Source of the DNA: Limnobacter sp. SAORIC-580
GTDB taxonomy: Bacteria; Pseudomonadota; Gammaproteobacteria; Burkholderiales; Burkholderiaceae_B
Length of the DNA stretch: 64,000 nt
Assembly (NCBI RefSeq): GCF_013004065.1
Contig: NZ_CP053084.1
Coordinates: 3,224,001 to 3,288,000, forward strand
Reading direction: 5' to 3'
The stretch's first letter is position 1; each line of letters starts with the position of its first letter. A program made the position numbers and the translations under genes. The notes below the pieces were generated by a model. That model was not told the origin of the DNA and searched no databases. It saw only the letters and a program-made list of their open reading frames with translations. This document shows, in pieces, positions 8,855-17,098 of this stretch.

Positions 8855-9886
8855 TCAGCGCAAAGGTGGGGCGTACATCAGCCCGCCTTGGGTCCACAGC
8901 GCATTCAAGCCCCGTTCAAGTTTCAAGGGCGATTGCTTGCCCAAATTGGCATCGAACACTTCACCGTAATTGCCCACTTGCCGAAGAATTTGTACCACCC
9001 AGTCACGCGGCAAGCCCAGTGGTTTACCCAGGTTTTCTGCACCGCCCAACAGGCGCTGAACTGCCGGGTTGTTGTTACGCAAAGCTTGATCAAGATTCGC
9101 TTTTCCAACCCCCAGTTCTTCAGCCTCAATCATGGAAAACACCACCCATTTCACGATGGCAAAAAACTCGTCATCGCCACGCAGCACCGCAGGGCCCAAA
9201 GGTTCTTTGGAAAAAACTTCAGGCAGCACCACGTAATCATCAGGCCGACCGCTTTGGCTGCTTTTCAAGCCAATCAGTGCCGACACATCAGTTGAAAATG
9301 CTTGGCAACGGCCACTGAAAAAGGCTTTGTACGCAGCCTCAAAATTGTCATACACAATGGCTTTGGCTGTAATGCCTTGCGAGCCCAAATAAGTGCTTAG
9401 GTTTTTCTCATTGGTGGTGCCCGATTGAACGCAAATCTCGGCACCTTTCAATTCTTTGGCGCTTTTTACGCCGAAGCGTTTGTGCATCAAAATGCCCTGC
9501 CCATCGTAATAGGTAATGGCGGCGAAGTGCGCGTTTAGGCCAGCATCGCGACCCAAGGTCCAGGTGGTGTTGCGGGAAAGAATGTCGATTTGCCCAGCCT
9601 GCAAAGCAGCAAAGCGCTGCTGTGAACTTAATGGGGTGAACTGTACTTTTTGTGCATCACCCAACACAGCTGCGGCCACAGCACGGCACACGGCCACGTC
9701 CAGCCCACGCCATTGTCCGTCACTACCCAGGGCCGAAAAACCAGCCACGCCACTGCTCACCCCGCAACGCACGGCATCGCGTTTGTAAATAGCATCCAGC
9801 ACCGGGCCTGCATGCACGGTGTTGGCCACCAGCAGGCAAAACAAGGTGCCCAACAAGCGTGTTGCCCGAAGTTTGAGCAGCTTCAC
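8855..9886 (-). CDS. Amino-acid ABC transporter periplasmic binding protein, AapJ-like
   Basis: 343 residues starting with a clear Sec signal peptide (MKLLKLRATRLLGTLFCLLVANTVHA, cleavage after A-x-A). The mature part has the SBP family 3 pattern: VRCGVSSGVAGFS, LDVAVCRAVAAAVLG, RFAALQAGQIDILSRNTTWT, and AEICVQSGTTNEKNL. This is the pattern of general L-amino-acid binding proteins of the Aap/Bzt type. The GTG start overlaps the stop of the upstream YdcF-like gene by 4 bases (GTGA), so the operon continues upstream. Confidence 0.9.
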   Translation of the reverse strand: MKLLKLRATRLLGTLFCLLVANTVHAGPVLDAIYKRDAVRCGVSSGVAGFSALGSDGQWRGLDVAVCRAVAAAVLGDAQKVQFTPLSSQQRFAALQAGQIDILSRNTTWTLGRDAGLNAHFAAITYYDGQGILMHKRFGVKSAKELKGAEICVQSGTTNEKNLSTYLGSQGITAKAIVYDNFEAAYKAFFSGRCQAFSTDVSALIGLKSSQSGRPDDYVVLPEVFSKEPLGPAVLRGDDEFFAIVKWVVFSMIEAEELGVGKANLDQALRNNNPAVQRLLGGAENLGKPLGLPRDWVVQILRQVGNYGEVFDANLGKQSPLKLERGLNALWTQGGLMYAPPLR

Positions 9887-10707
9887 TGACTTCCCCCTGT
9901 TTCATAAGCACCGCTTACTTTCAACTGCAGCCGGCCCAGGTATTCTTTAATCGCAACGGTGCTTTCATCCAGTGCCTGTGGCTTGGGCAACCATTCCCAG
10001 AAGGCGCGGCTTTCATTCAGCACGCGAATGTCAGTGCGCACCGGGTACACGGTAAACCCTGCTTTTTCGAACCACAACACCGAGCGCCCCATGTGAAATG
10101 CAGACGTGACCAGCGCAATAGAACGTGCACGCTCGCCCAGCAATTCGCGGGTGCGTACGGCATTCTCAAAAGTAGTTCGGGAGTTGTCTTCAATCACCAA
10201 AGCGTCTTCAGGTACCCCCATGTCCAGCATGAACATTTTCATACCAGGGGCTTCGGCTTCCTTGCGGGGATCGGTTTGAAACTGCCCACCACTCAACACG
10301 ATTCGTGGGGCTATGCCTTGCTTGTACAGTCTTGCGCCTTGCCACACACGGTCGCCGGCATCGTTCAAATCGGGTAAGGCGCGTACACCATCAAACCGCC
10401 CCTCAAGTCCACCACCCAGCACCACAATGGCATCGACCTGTGCGGGCAAGGGTCGGTTGGCTTCCAGCACCAATGCCTCATCTTCAAGCCGGCCCAACAA
10501 GCTGTCGCCTACCCATGGAAGGCTGAACGCCAGCAATTGCAGTTGTGCCAACACCAACAGATGCACACGCCACTGCCCTCGGCCAAACAGGCCCAAGCCC
10601 GCAAACACAGTCAGGGCGATCCACAACCCCAGGGGGCTTAACAGCCAGATGGCGTACTTGGTCAGCTCGGCAGCCACAGTATTCTCCGCAAATGAATCAA
10701 GAGTCAT
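9883..10707 (-). CDS. YdcF/ElyC-like DUF218 membrane protein
   Basis: About 274 residues. Two hydrophobic segments near the N-terminus are followed by a DUF218 domain: AIVVLGGG near residue 90, then IVLSGG, EDNSRTTFENA and LVTSAFHMGRS, in the canonical order. Such proteins (ElyC, SanA, YdcF) act at the cell envelope, with roles in envelope maintenance and peptidoglycan or undecaprenyl carrier metabolism. The ATG at 10707 follows a weak ribosome site. The 3' end overlaps the amino-acid binding-protein gene by 4 bases; a functional link is not obvious. Confidence 0.83.
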   Translation of the reverse strand: MTLDSFAENTVAAELTKYAIWLLSPLGLWIALTVFAGLGLFGRGQWRVHLLVLAQLQLLAFSLPWVGDSLLGRLEDEALVLEANRPLPAQVDAIVVLGGGLEGRFDGVRALPDLNDAGDRVWQGARLYKQGIAPRIVLSGGQFQTDPRKEAEAPGMKMFMLDMGVPEDALVIEDNSRTTFENAVRTRELLGERARSIALVTSAFHMGRSVLWFEKAGFTVYPVRTDIRVLNESRAFWEWLPKPQALDESTVAIKEYLGRLQLKVSGAYETGGSQ

Positions 10708-10777
10708 TGTAGACGTGCTACCCCGCACACAAGCGCGCTACACTGCTTTCTTCGACCACTCATGCCTGCCAATTACC

Positions 10778-11251
10778 ATGCCATTTCCCAACCACCAGCT
10801 CAGCATGACCGTGCTGATGACCCCCGACATGGCCAACTTCAGCGGCAAGGTGCATGGGGGGCATATTCTGAAATTGCTCGATCAGGTGGCCTATGCCTGT
10901 GCAAGCCGGTATGCGGGCATGTATGTGGTTACGCTTTCAGTGGACAGGGTGTTGTTTCGCCAGCCCATTCGTGTGGGTGAACTGGTCACCTTTTTGGCCA
11001 GTGTCAATTACACCGGCAACACCTCCATGGAGGTGGGCATCAAAGTAGTGTCAGAAGACATTCACAAAGGCATTGCCACGCACACCAACAGTTGCTTTTT
11101 TACCATGGTGGCCATGAATGCCGATGGCACACCCGGCAAAGTGCCGCCTCTGGAGCCCCGCACCGACGAGGAAAAGAAGCGACATGCCAACGCTGAATTG
11201 CGCAAGGAATTGCGCAAAGAACATGAAGAGCGAATGAACAATTTGAAGTAG
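10778..11251 (+). CDS. Acyl-CoA thioesterase, YciA-type hotdog fold
   Basis: 157 residues, typical of single-hotdog acyl-CoA hydrolases. It carries MTPDMANFSGKVHGGHILKLLDQVA, where the Asn/His/Gly pattern and the Asp of LLDQ form the active-site helix, followed by DRVLFRQPIRVGELV. The C-terminus is a charged helix (EEKKRHANAELRKELRKEHEER). ATG 10778 is used; ATG 10805 is also possible and would trim nine residues. Cytosolic hydrolysis of medium or long acyl-CoA is expected. It is divergent from the DUF218 gene and is followed closely by the Hpt gene. Confidence 0.88.
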   Translation: MPFPNHQLSMTVLMTPDMANFSGKVHGGHILKLLDQVAYACASRYAGMYVVTLSVDRVLFRQPIRVGELVTFLASVNYTGNTSMEVGIKVVSEDIHKGIATHTNSCFFTMVAMNADGTPGKVPPLEPRTDEEKKRHANAELRKELRKEHEERMNNLK

Positions 11252-11260
11252 ACTTTGCCA

Positions 11261-11617
11261 ATGGACTTGAGCAATTTGTCGACTGAGATTGATTTGGAAA
11301 CCACGCTGGATCGCCTGTGTGGCGACTCGGCTTTGTTGCTTGAAATTCTTGATTTGTTTCTCGACGAATTCGCCACTGAACAAACCAACTTGTTGGGCCG
11401 GGTTCACGTGGGTGATTACGCAGGCTTGGCCAGCAAGGCGCACTACTTCAAGGGTGTTGCCCAAAACCTGGGCTTACTGAAATTTTTGCCTGAAGTTCAG
11501 TTGCTTGAGCAGGCAGCAAAACAAAACGATTCGACTAGCTGCGTTCAAGCACTGAATTCCCTGCATGAAATTGCATGCCGCATTTTGGCCATAAGAAAGA
11601 ACATGCAAGCTGCCTGA
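11261..11617 (+). CDS. Free-standing Hpt (histidine phosphotransfer) protein
   Basis: 118 residues, almost entirely an Hpt four-helix domain. The phosphoacceptor is His61 in KAHYFKGVAQNLG, matching the AH(x)LKG..xNLG motif of Hpt proteins. The first helices read TLDRLCGDSALLLEILDLFLDEF, also typical. It could shuttle phosphoryl groups between the hybrid kinases at 11.6-17.1 kb and a distant output regulator. It is convergent with the ethylene-receptor-like kinase, with only 7 bases between stops. TTG 11255 is an alternative start two codons upstream. Confidence 0.85.
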   Translation: MDLSNLSTEIDLETTLDRLCGDSALLLEILDLFLDEFATEQTNLLGRVHVGDYAGLASKAHYFKGVAQNLGLLKFLPEVQLLEQAAKQNDSTSCVQALNSLHEIACRILAIRKNMQAA

Positions 11618-11624
11618 AATTCGA

Positions 11625-13241
11625 TCAGGCTTTTTTCAGGTACTTGCCTAACACTTCAATCAGTTTGTCGCGGTCCAGTGGTTTGGTGAGGTAGTCATTC
11701 ATGCCAGCGTTCAGGCACTTTTTGTCCTCACCCACCATGGCATGTGCGGTCAGTGCTACCACCGGTATGTTCGGGTTCACACCTGGCACGCTACCACTCC
11801 GAATCAATGCAGTGGCCTCGTAACCGTCCATCACCGGCATTTGGCCGTCCATCAACACCAAATCAAATGGCTCTTGTGCAAGCAGGTCCACCGCTTCCTG
11901 GCCATTGTTGGTCACCTTGCTGAAAAGGCCGAGGCGCTCAAGCACTTTGCACACCACCATCTGGTTCATGGGTGCATCTTCCACCACCAGAATTTTTCCA
12001 TGAAATTGCTGCACGGGGGGTGGTATTTCAGTTTGTGTCGCGAGCGTGGGTTGGGTGGCTTGATCGGTCATGGTTTGAGCAGCCACGGTTTGCAAACCCA
12101 GTTTCAGGGAAAACACAATTTCAGTGCCACGGCCGGGCTCACTGTGCAAGCGCACTTTGCCGCCCATCAGTTCAACCATTTCCTTGACGATTGCCAAGCC
12201 AAGCCCGCTACCCTGGGCGCGGCGCGTGCTGGAGTTGTCGACCTGCGTGAATCGCTTGAACAAGTTTGTTTGATGCTCGGGTGCTATTCCAATGCCAGTG
12301 TCTTTCACAGAAAACTCAAGCACGGCTTGTTGCGCGGTTCGGGACACTTCCCGGCACACAACCTTCACATGGCCCACATCGGTAAACTTGATCGCATTGC
12401 CCACCAGATTCAACAAAATTTGACGCATGCGCACCGAATCGCCGAGGTAGGTGGTTTTGGGTAATGTCTCTGCGGGGCATTTCAGTTCAATGCCTTTGCT
12501 GTTGGCATCAAAAGCCAGTGCAGCCTCTACATCGGCGAGCACATCGGCAAGCTCGAGCGGGCTGTGCCGCAGGGTTAATTGCCCACTTTCCACTTTTGAA
12601 ATATCGAGAATGTCATTCAACAAGCTAAGCAAGGAGGCTGCGCTGCGTTTGGATGCGGCAGCAAGTTGAAGTTGTTCAGGTTTCAATTCCGTGTCGAGCA
12701 ACAGATCAAGCGTTCCCAGCACGCCGTTCATGGGGGTGCGAATTTCGTGGCTCATGTTTGCCAAAAAAGCAGCCTGCGTTTTTTGAGCCTGCAAGGCGAG
12801 TTCTTGGGACTGCCTTAGCGACGCTTCGCTTTGACGTCTCGACACAATTTCCTGTGCCAATGCGGTATTAATTTGCGTCAGTTTGCCCAGGTCAGGTAAG
12901 GCCATGATGTGTTTTAACTTGGGCAGTAAATAAATTGCAGTGGCCACTGAGACCAGAGCTGTCACAATTTTGGTAATGCCCTGTGTGTAATACAGCGGCA
13001 CCCACAAGGTGAGAATGCCCATGACATGCGTCACACCACAGGCCAGAATAAATGCAGCGAACAGATAGTAAATGGGCTGCAATTCAGCGTCGGGTCGCTT
13101 CTTGGCCACGTACACAATGCCGATTGGAATCGAGAAGTAGGCGATGGCAATCAAGAGGTCTGAAATGACGTGCATGGCCAGCAGTTGTGGATTCCACGCA
13201 ATACAAAAGCCGTGCGGCAGGTACTCGATCACATTGTTCAT
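11625..13241 (-). CDS. Hybrid histidine kinase with an ethylene-receptor-like N-terminal membrane domain
   Basis: 538 residues. Three N-terminal TM helices (about 22-45, 57-78, 84-106) match the ethylene-binding domain of plant ETR1 and cyanobacterial homologues at a constant offset of three: Asp28, Tyr35, Ile38, Pro39, Ile65, Cys68 and His72 correspond to ETR1 D25, Y32, I35, P36, I62, C65 and H69. Cys and His are the copper ligands in ETR1. There is no GAF domain; a coiled coil leads to HisKA with His165 (MSHEIRTPMN), HATPase_c, and a C-terminal receiver with Asp465 (MDGQMPVMDG). The upstream binding-protein gene ends 26 bases before it, so the two are probably an operon. The true ligand is unproven. 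Confidence 0.92.
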   Translation of the reverse strand: MNNVIEYLPHGFCIAWNPQLLAMHVISDLLIAIAYFSIPIGIVYVAKKRPDAELQPIYYLFAAFILACGVTHVMGILTLWVPLYYTQGITKIVTALVSVATAIYLLPKLKHIMALPDLGKLTQINTALAQEIVSRRQSEASLRQSQELALQAQKTQAAFLANMSHEIRTPMNGVLGTLDLLLDTELKPEQLQLAAASKRSAASLLSLLNDILDISKVESGQLTLRHSPLELADVLADVEAALAFDANSKGIELKCPAETLPKTTYLGDSVRMRQILLNLVGNAIKFTDVGHVKVVCREVSRTAQQAVLEFSVKDTGIGIAPEHQTNLFKRFTQVDNSSTRRAQGSGLGLAIVKEMVELMGGKVRLHSEPGRGTEIVFSLKLGLQTVAAQTMTDQATQPTLATQTEIPPPVQQFHGKILVVEDAPMNQMVVCKVLERLGLFSKVTNNGQEAVDLLAQEPFDLVLMDGQMPVMDGYEATALIRSGSVPGVNPNIPVVALTAHAMVGEDKKCLNAGMNDYLTKPLDRDKLIEVLGKYLKKA

Positions 13242-13267
13242 TGGCCAATCACTTGGATAAAAATCGT

Positions 13268-14260
13268 TTAGCGATACACAAAATCAACTTGATCCGATTT
13301 GTGTTCTCTCAGGAAGCTCGCATCAATATAGTTCAAATATTCGGGTTCTTTGGGCAAATTATTCTGAACGTGACCCTCGCGCATGGCCCACCTGGCTTGG
13401 CCTTGCAAGGTGCTCACCAGCGACTGTTGCAAAGTCATTCGAAAGGTGTAGTCATTCCAGTTTTTCTCGATGTGTTCCTGGCTGACCATTTTTTTTCTCA
13501 GCAGCAATGCCTGCGCCCTGGAGGGATAATCGCGAATGTAATCGACTGCCTCGCTCAAGGCTTTCATCACACCGCGCACTTGCGCCGCGTGTTTGTTTTT
13601 GAATTGGTTTCGCACACTGACATTGAAGGTTTGGGTATAAAGGCGTGGCGCATCCACTTGCACAATGTCACGGCCACCCAGTTGTAGGGCTTGTTCAGCC
13701 ATGGGTTCCCAAATCGAAATTGCATCCACCCGGCCTTGCTGCAAGGCTTGGGGAAGTTCAGATGCGGCCATGGGCACCTTAATTACCTGCTGAGGATCAA
13801 CCCCCTTGAACAACAAAAAGGTATCCATGTAATAGTGCGATGAAGATTTGGGTACATAGCCAATTCGCTTGCCAGCCAGACTCAAGCGACCGTTCTGGAG
13901 CAAGTTGCGTGACACCAGAAACTTCAGATCGTCCTTGTTGGTCACCAGGGTAGCCAGCACCGAAATCGGATTGTTGTCGTATGCAGCAAACATCACCGGC
14001 AATTCCGAAGAACTGGCAAGGTCAGCCTTTCCCTGCCCCAGAGCTTTGATGCAGTCCTGTCCACTGCTGCACTCAATCAGCACGGGATTCACTTGGTGTT
14101 TCTCGAAGAACTTTCTCTCCGTGGCCACGTACACCGGCAAAGACATGACAGTGGGCGGCACTGCAATTCGCACCACATCGGCAGCGTCTGCACTTTGAGC
14201 AGCCAAAAGCAAAGCCAGCAGCAGGGAGTAGATCCATGTGCTCAACTGAAATTGTTTCAT
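13268..14260 (-). CDS. Periplasmic substrate-binding protein paired with a histidine kinase (copy 1)
   Basis: About 330 residues with a signal peptide ending at ADA. The mature protein is a NitT/TauT/SsuA-type (NMT1-like) type II binding protein: RIAVPPTVMSLPVYVATERKFF, ADLASSSELPVMFA, GKRIGYVPKSSSHYYMD, DAISIWEP. No ABC permease or ATPase is nearby; instead it is followed 26 bases on by a hybrid kinase. It is a paralogue of the binding protein at 17.1-18.1 kb, sharing SSHYYMD.FLL..G.DP, LY.QTFN, LQQSL..T.QGQARWA and a final VDFVY. ATG 14260 is preferred over 14275. I infer a ligand-sensing rather than import role. Confidence 0.85.
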   Translation of the reverse strand: MKQFQLSTWIYSLLLALLLAAQSADAADVVRIAVPPTVMSLPVYVATERKFFEKHQVNPVLIECSSGQDCIKALGQGKADLASSSELPVMFAAYDNNPISVLATLVTNKDDLKFLVSRNLLQNGRLSLAGKRIGYVPKSSSHYYMDTFLLFKGVDPQQVIKVPMAASELPQALQQGRVDAISIWEPMAEQALQLGGRDIVQVDAPRLYTQTFNVSVRNQFKNKHAAQVRGVMKALSEAVDYIRDYPSRAQALLLRKKMVSQEHIEKNWNDYTFRMTLQQSLVSTLQGQARWAMREGHVQNNLPKEPEYLNYIDASFLREHKSDQVDFVYR

Positions 14261-14348
14261 AGCGCCTGCCCTCACGATTTAACAACTCCATGTTGCATCG
14301 ATGAGAACAACTCGCATGGGTGAATAAGGGTGATTTCAACCCCTTAGT

Positions 14349-14381
14349 TTGTTACTTTACACTAGTTCACAATTTAACATT
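14349..14381 (-). promoter_or_regulatory. Shared 33-bp upstream element, copy 1
   Basis: Plus-strand form TTGTTACTTTACACT - 7 bases - AATTTAACATT. It matches copy 2 (18174-18206) at 29 of 33 positions, the differences being confined to the 7-base centre. It ends at the stop codon of the upstream kinase gene and lies 89 bp before the start of binding-protein gene 1. A weak hairpin at 14325-14346 (TAAGGG/CCCTTA) follows it directly on the minus strand. Candidate promoter, operator or processing site common to both modules. Confidence 0.6.
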
Positions 14382-17098
14382 CAGTGTATTTGAGCTCTCA
14401 ACTTGATCTGCGCTCCCCAACGCTTTACAGCGTCCAGCACTTTGTCAATTTGCAAGGGCTTCACCAGCACTTCATCCATGCCCGCAGCCAGGGCCAACTG
14501 GTGGTCGGCCTCCATTACGCCCGCAGTTAAAGCCAGTATGGGCAGCTGCCGCAAGCCCATCTGGTCTCGCAGGTAGTGGCAGGTTTCCATGCCATCCATG
14601 TCTGGCATTTGCACATCCATCAAACACACATCCACATCGCTGTGATTAGGCTGACTAAGTACCTGAATGGCAATTTGCCCCGATTCAGCCAAAATAACTT
14701 TGGCCCCATGGGTTTCCAGAATTTTTTTCAGAATCATTAAATTCAGTTTGTGATCGTCCACTGCCAACACGGTTAAGCCAGCAAGAAACACCAACTCGTT
14801 TTGATTCAACAAACGGTTCACAGCGCTGGTCTTGCCCTGCGAATTGCCCGTGGCCTCTTGCAATACATTTTTCAAAGCCGAGAAAGAAACGGGTTTCATC
14901 AACACCGCATCAAGTTGGCCTGTGGAAAGCGGGTTTTGTACTTGCTTCACATCTTTGGGCCGCACCATCAGGGCAACCTTGGCAGATGCCGGGCTATGCG
15001 CGGCTTTCAGTTTGTCAGCCAATTCCAGCCCGCTGGTGTGGTTCAACTGGTTGTTAACCACGAACAATCGTGGCCGCTGCCCAGGGGGCAAGCTCAAAGC
15101 CTGCTCCGGGTTCAAAAAACGTTGGGGAACCACGCCGGTCCACTCCACCATTTGGGCCACACTTTCAAGTTGGGTTTGGAAACTGTCAATGACCACCACA
15201 TCGTAAGCAAACCCGGTGGCAACAGGCGCTGCGCTGGCCTGCGAATCCAGGTTCAACATCAGCGAGAATGCAAACAGGCTACCCTGCCCCGGTGCGCTCA
15301 CGGCCGATATAGTGCCGCCCATCAACTCCACCAGTTTTTGGCTCAAGGCCAAGCCAATGCCCGTGCCGCCGAAACGGCGAGAAATTGATGAATCTGCTTG
15401 GGAGAATGACTGGAATAAACGCTTCATGGCACCAGCATCCATGCCCAAACCTGTGTCTTGAACAATGAAACGCAACACGCAATGTTGGGTGTCCAGCTGA
15501 TCCAAAGTTATGCCCACCTTGACATAGCCATTCTCGGTGAACTTGATCGCATTGCCCGCCAAATTCACCAGTACCTGCCTTAGTTTGGTTTCATCACCCA
15601 CCAACTGGTCGGGCACATTGGGGGCTACAGCAACTACAAACTCGATGGGCTTGTCCGCCAGGGAACCCGTCATTAAATCAGCCAGCGAATCCATCAAGTG
15701 GCGGGCTGAGAATGGCCGGGTTTCCAACTCCATGGCACCAGCTTCAATCTTGGAAACATCCAGCACGCCACTGACCAAATCAATCAGGCCTCGGCCTGCA
15801 TTTTCAAGTTTTTCAACAAACTCCAGTTGAGATGAGTCCAGCTTGCTTTGCTTCAAAATGTAAGCCAGCCCAACCACCGCATTCAGCGGCGTGCGAATTT
15901 CATGGCTGATATTGGACAGAAATTCTCCCTTGGCCTTGCTGGCCGACTCGGCCACTTCTTTGGCTCGTCGAATTTCTTCCTCAACACAGCGACGCTCGGT
16001 GATGTTCTGGAAGGCCCCCCGAATCATCCAGGGTTTGCGCTTGGTGCCTTCACCTTGCCAAATCACTTCACCAAACACATGCACCCAAATCAAGTTGCCC
16101 TTGTAGGTGCGCAACTGCAATTCCATGTTCACATCACTGCCGGTGCGGGCAGCGTCATCCAACGCTTTGGAAAGCTTCGCAGCGGATTCCTCGGGATAAA
16201 GTGCAATCGCTTCTTCCAGCGTAGGCTGATGCGTGAAGTCTGCTTCAACAATGTCGTAAATTTGTTTTGACCAACTTAACGCATGGGTGTTGACATCCAG
16301 AGTCCATGCCCCGACACCACACATTCGGCCAGCCACCTCCAGCAAGTGCGTGGTCGATGTTAAATCGGCCAGTCTGTTGTTGAGTTCAAGGGCCAGTGAA
16401 TCGAGCGCTGCGGCCACATCACCAAGTTCATCGCCTTCCGGCAAATTGCAACGTGCATTCAAATTTCCCGCGCGCATTGCATTGGCCACATTTTCAATTT
16501 GCGCAAGCGGCCTAACCACCCGATAACGAATCAAAAGCAACAACAAGAAAGAATTCGCAGTAAACAACACAGCGAAAATGAACAGGATATTTCTGCGCTT
16601 CTGTGTCAGGGCCTCCTGCAGTGAAAACGCAGCATCTGAGACTTTGTAACTCAGTTCCGCAAGTTGCTCAGCCTCGGAAATCAAACGGTCGGTCAACACA
16701 CTGCTGCGCCTTTCGTCCAAATCAATTTCCTGAGAAGTCAGCATGTGCGAAAAACCACTGAACAGGGCTGCAAAGTCGCTAAGTCGCTCCTCCAGCCTGG
16801 TGGAAATTTCTCCGCTCTCATCCGAAAAATGAAGGTGATCAAGCTCATCGGCAATCGATTGATGCACCACCCACCACTGGCGAATATTGGTCTCGGTCAT
16901 GTAGGTCGATGCAGTGTGCGTCAACACCAGCATACGCGTGGACAAGCGGGAAATTTTGCGCGCAGCAACGCTTTGTTCCAGCACGTCATTGCGTTGCTGG
17001 TTAATGGAAACGACTGTGGCCGTTGCCACCAGGACAAGGCCAATTAGCAAAACCAAGGCGATGAATACGCCTTGTTTAAGTCGCAACAAAGGTTTCAT
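14381..17098 (-). CDS. Hybrid histidine kinase with periplasmic sensor, PAS and two receivers
   Basis: 905 residues. TM1 about 10-32, a helical periplasmic domain of about 135 residues, TM2 about 170-190, HAMP, then PAS/PAC (about 250-370, ending IRGAFQNITERR). HisKA has His399 (ISHEIRTPLN); HATPase_c shows DTGLGMDAG and GGTGIGLALS. A first receiver-like domain has lost the phospho-Asp site (RLFVVNNQLN) and is probably inactive; the second is canonical with Asp828 (MDVQMPDMDG) and LVKP. Its ATG overlaps the stop of binding-protein gene 2 by 4 bases, so sensor protein and kinase are translationally coupled. The periplasmic domain is the likely docking site for that protein. Confidence 0.92.
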   Translation of the reverse strand: MKPLLRLKQGVFIALVLLIGLVLVATATVVSINQQRNDVLEQSVAARKISRLSTRMLVLTHTASTYMTETNIRQWWVVHQSIADELDHLHFSDESGEISTRLEERLSDFAALFSGFSHMLTSQEIDLDERRSSVLTDRLISEAEQLAELSYKVSDAAFSLQEALTQKRRNILFIFAVLFTANSFLLLLLIRYRVVRPLAQIENVANAMRAGNLNARCNLPEGDELGDVAAALDSLALELNNRLADLTSTTHLLEVAGRMCGVGAWTLDVNTHALSWSKQIYDIVEADFTHQPTLEEAIALYPEESAAKLSKALDDAARTGSDVNMELQLRTYKGNLIWVHVFGEVIWQGEGTKRKPWMIRGAFQNITERRCVEEEIRRAKEVAESASKAKGEFLSNISHEIRTPLNAVVGLAYILKQSKLDSSQLEFVEKLENAGRGLIDLVSGVLDVSKIEAGAMELETRPFSARHLMDSLADLMTGSLADKPIEFVVAVAPNVPDQLVGDETKLRQVLVNLAGNAIKFTENGYVKVGITLDQLDTQHCVLRFIVQDTGLGMDAGAMKRLFQSFSQADSSISRRFGGTGIGLALSQKLVELMGGTISAVSAPGQGSLFAFSLMLNLDSQASAAPVATGFAYDVVVIDSFQTQLESVAQMVEWTGVVPQRFLNPEQALSLPPGQRPRLFVVNNQLNHTSGLELADKLKAAHSPASAKVALMVRPKDVKQVQNPLSTGQLDAVLMKPVSFSALKNVLQEATGNSQGKTSAVNRLLNQNELVFLAGLTVLAVDDHKLNLMILKKILETHGAKVILAESGQIAIQVLSQPNHSDVDVCLMDVQMPDMDGMETCHYLRDQMGLRQLPILALTAGVMEADHQLALAAGMDEVLVKPLQIDKVLDAVKRWGAQIKLRAQIH

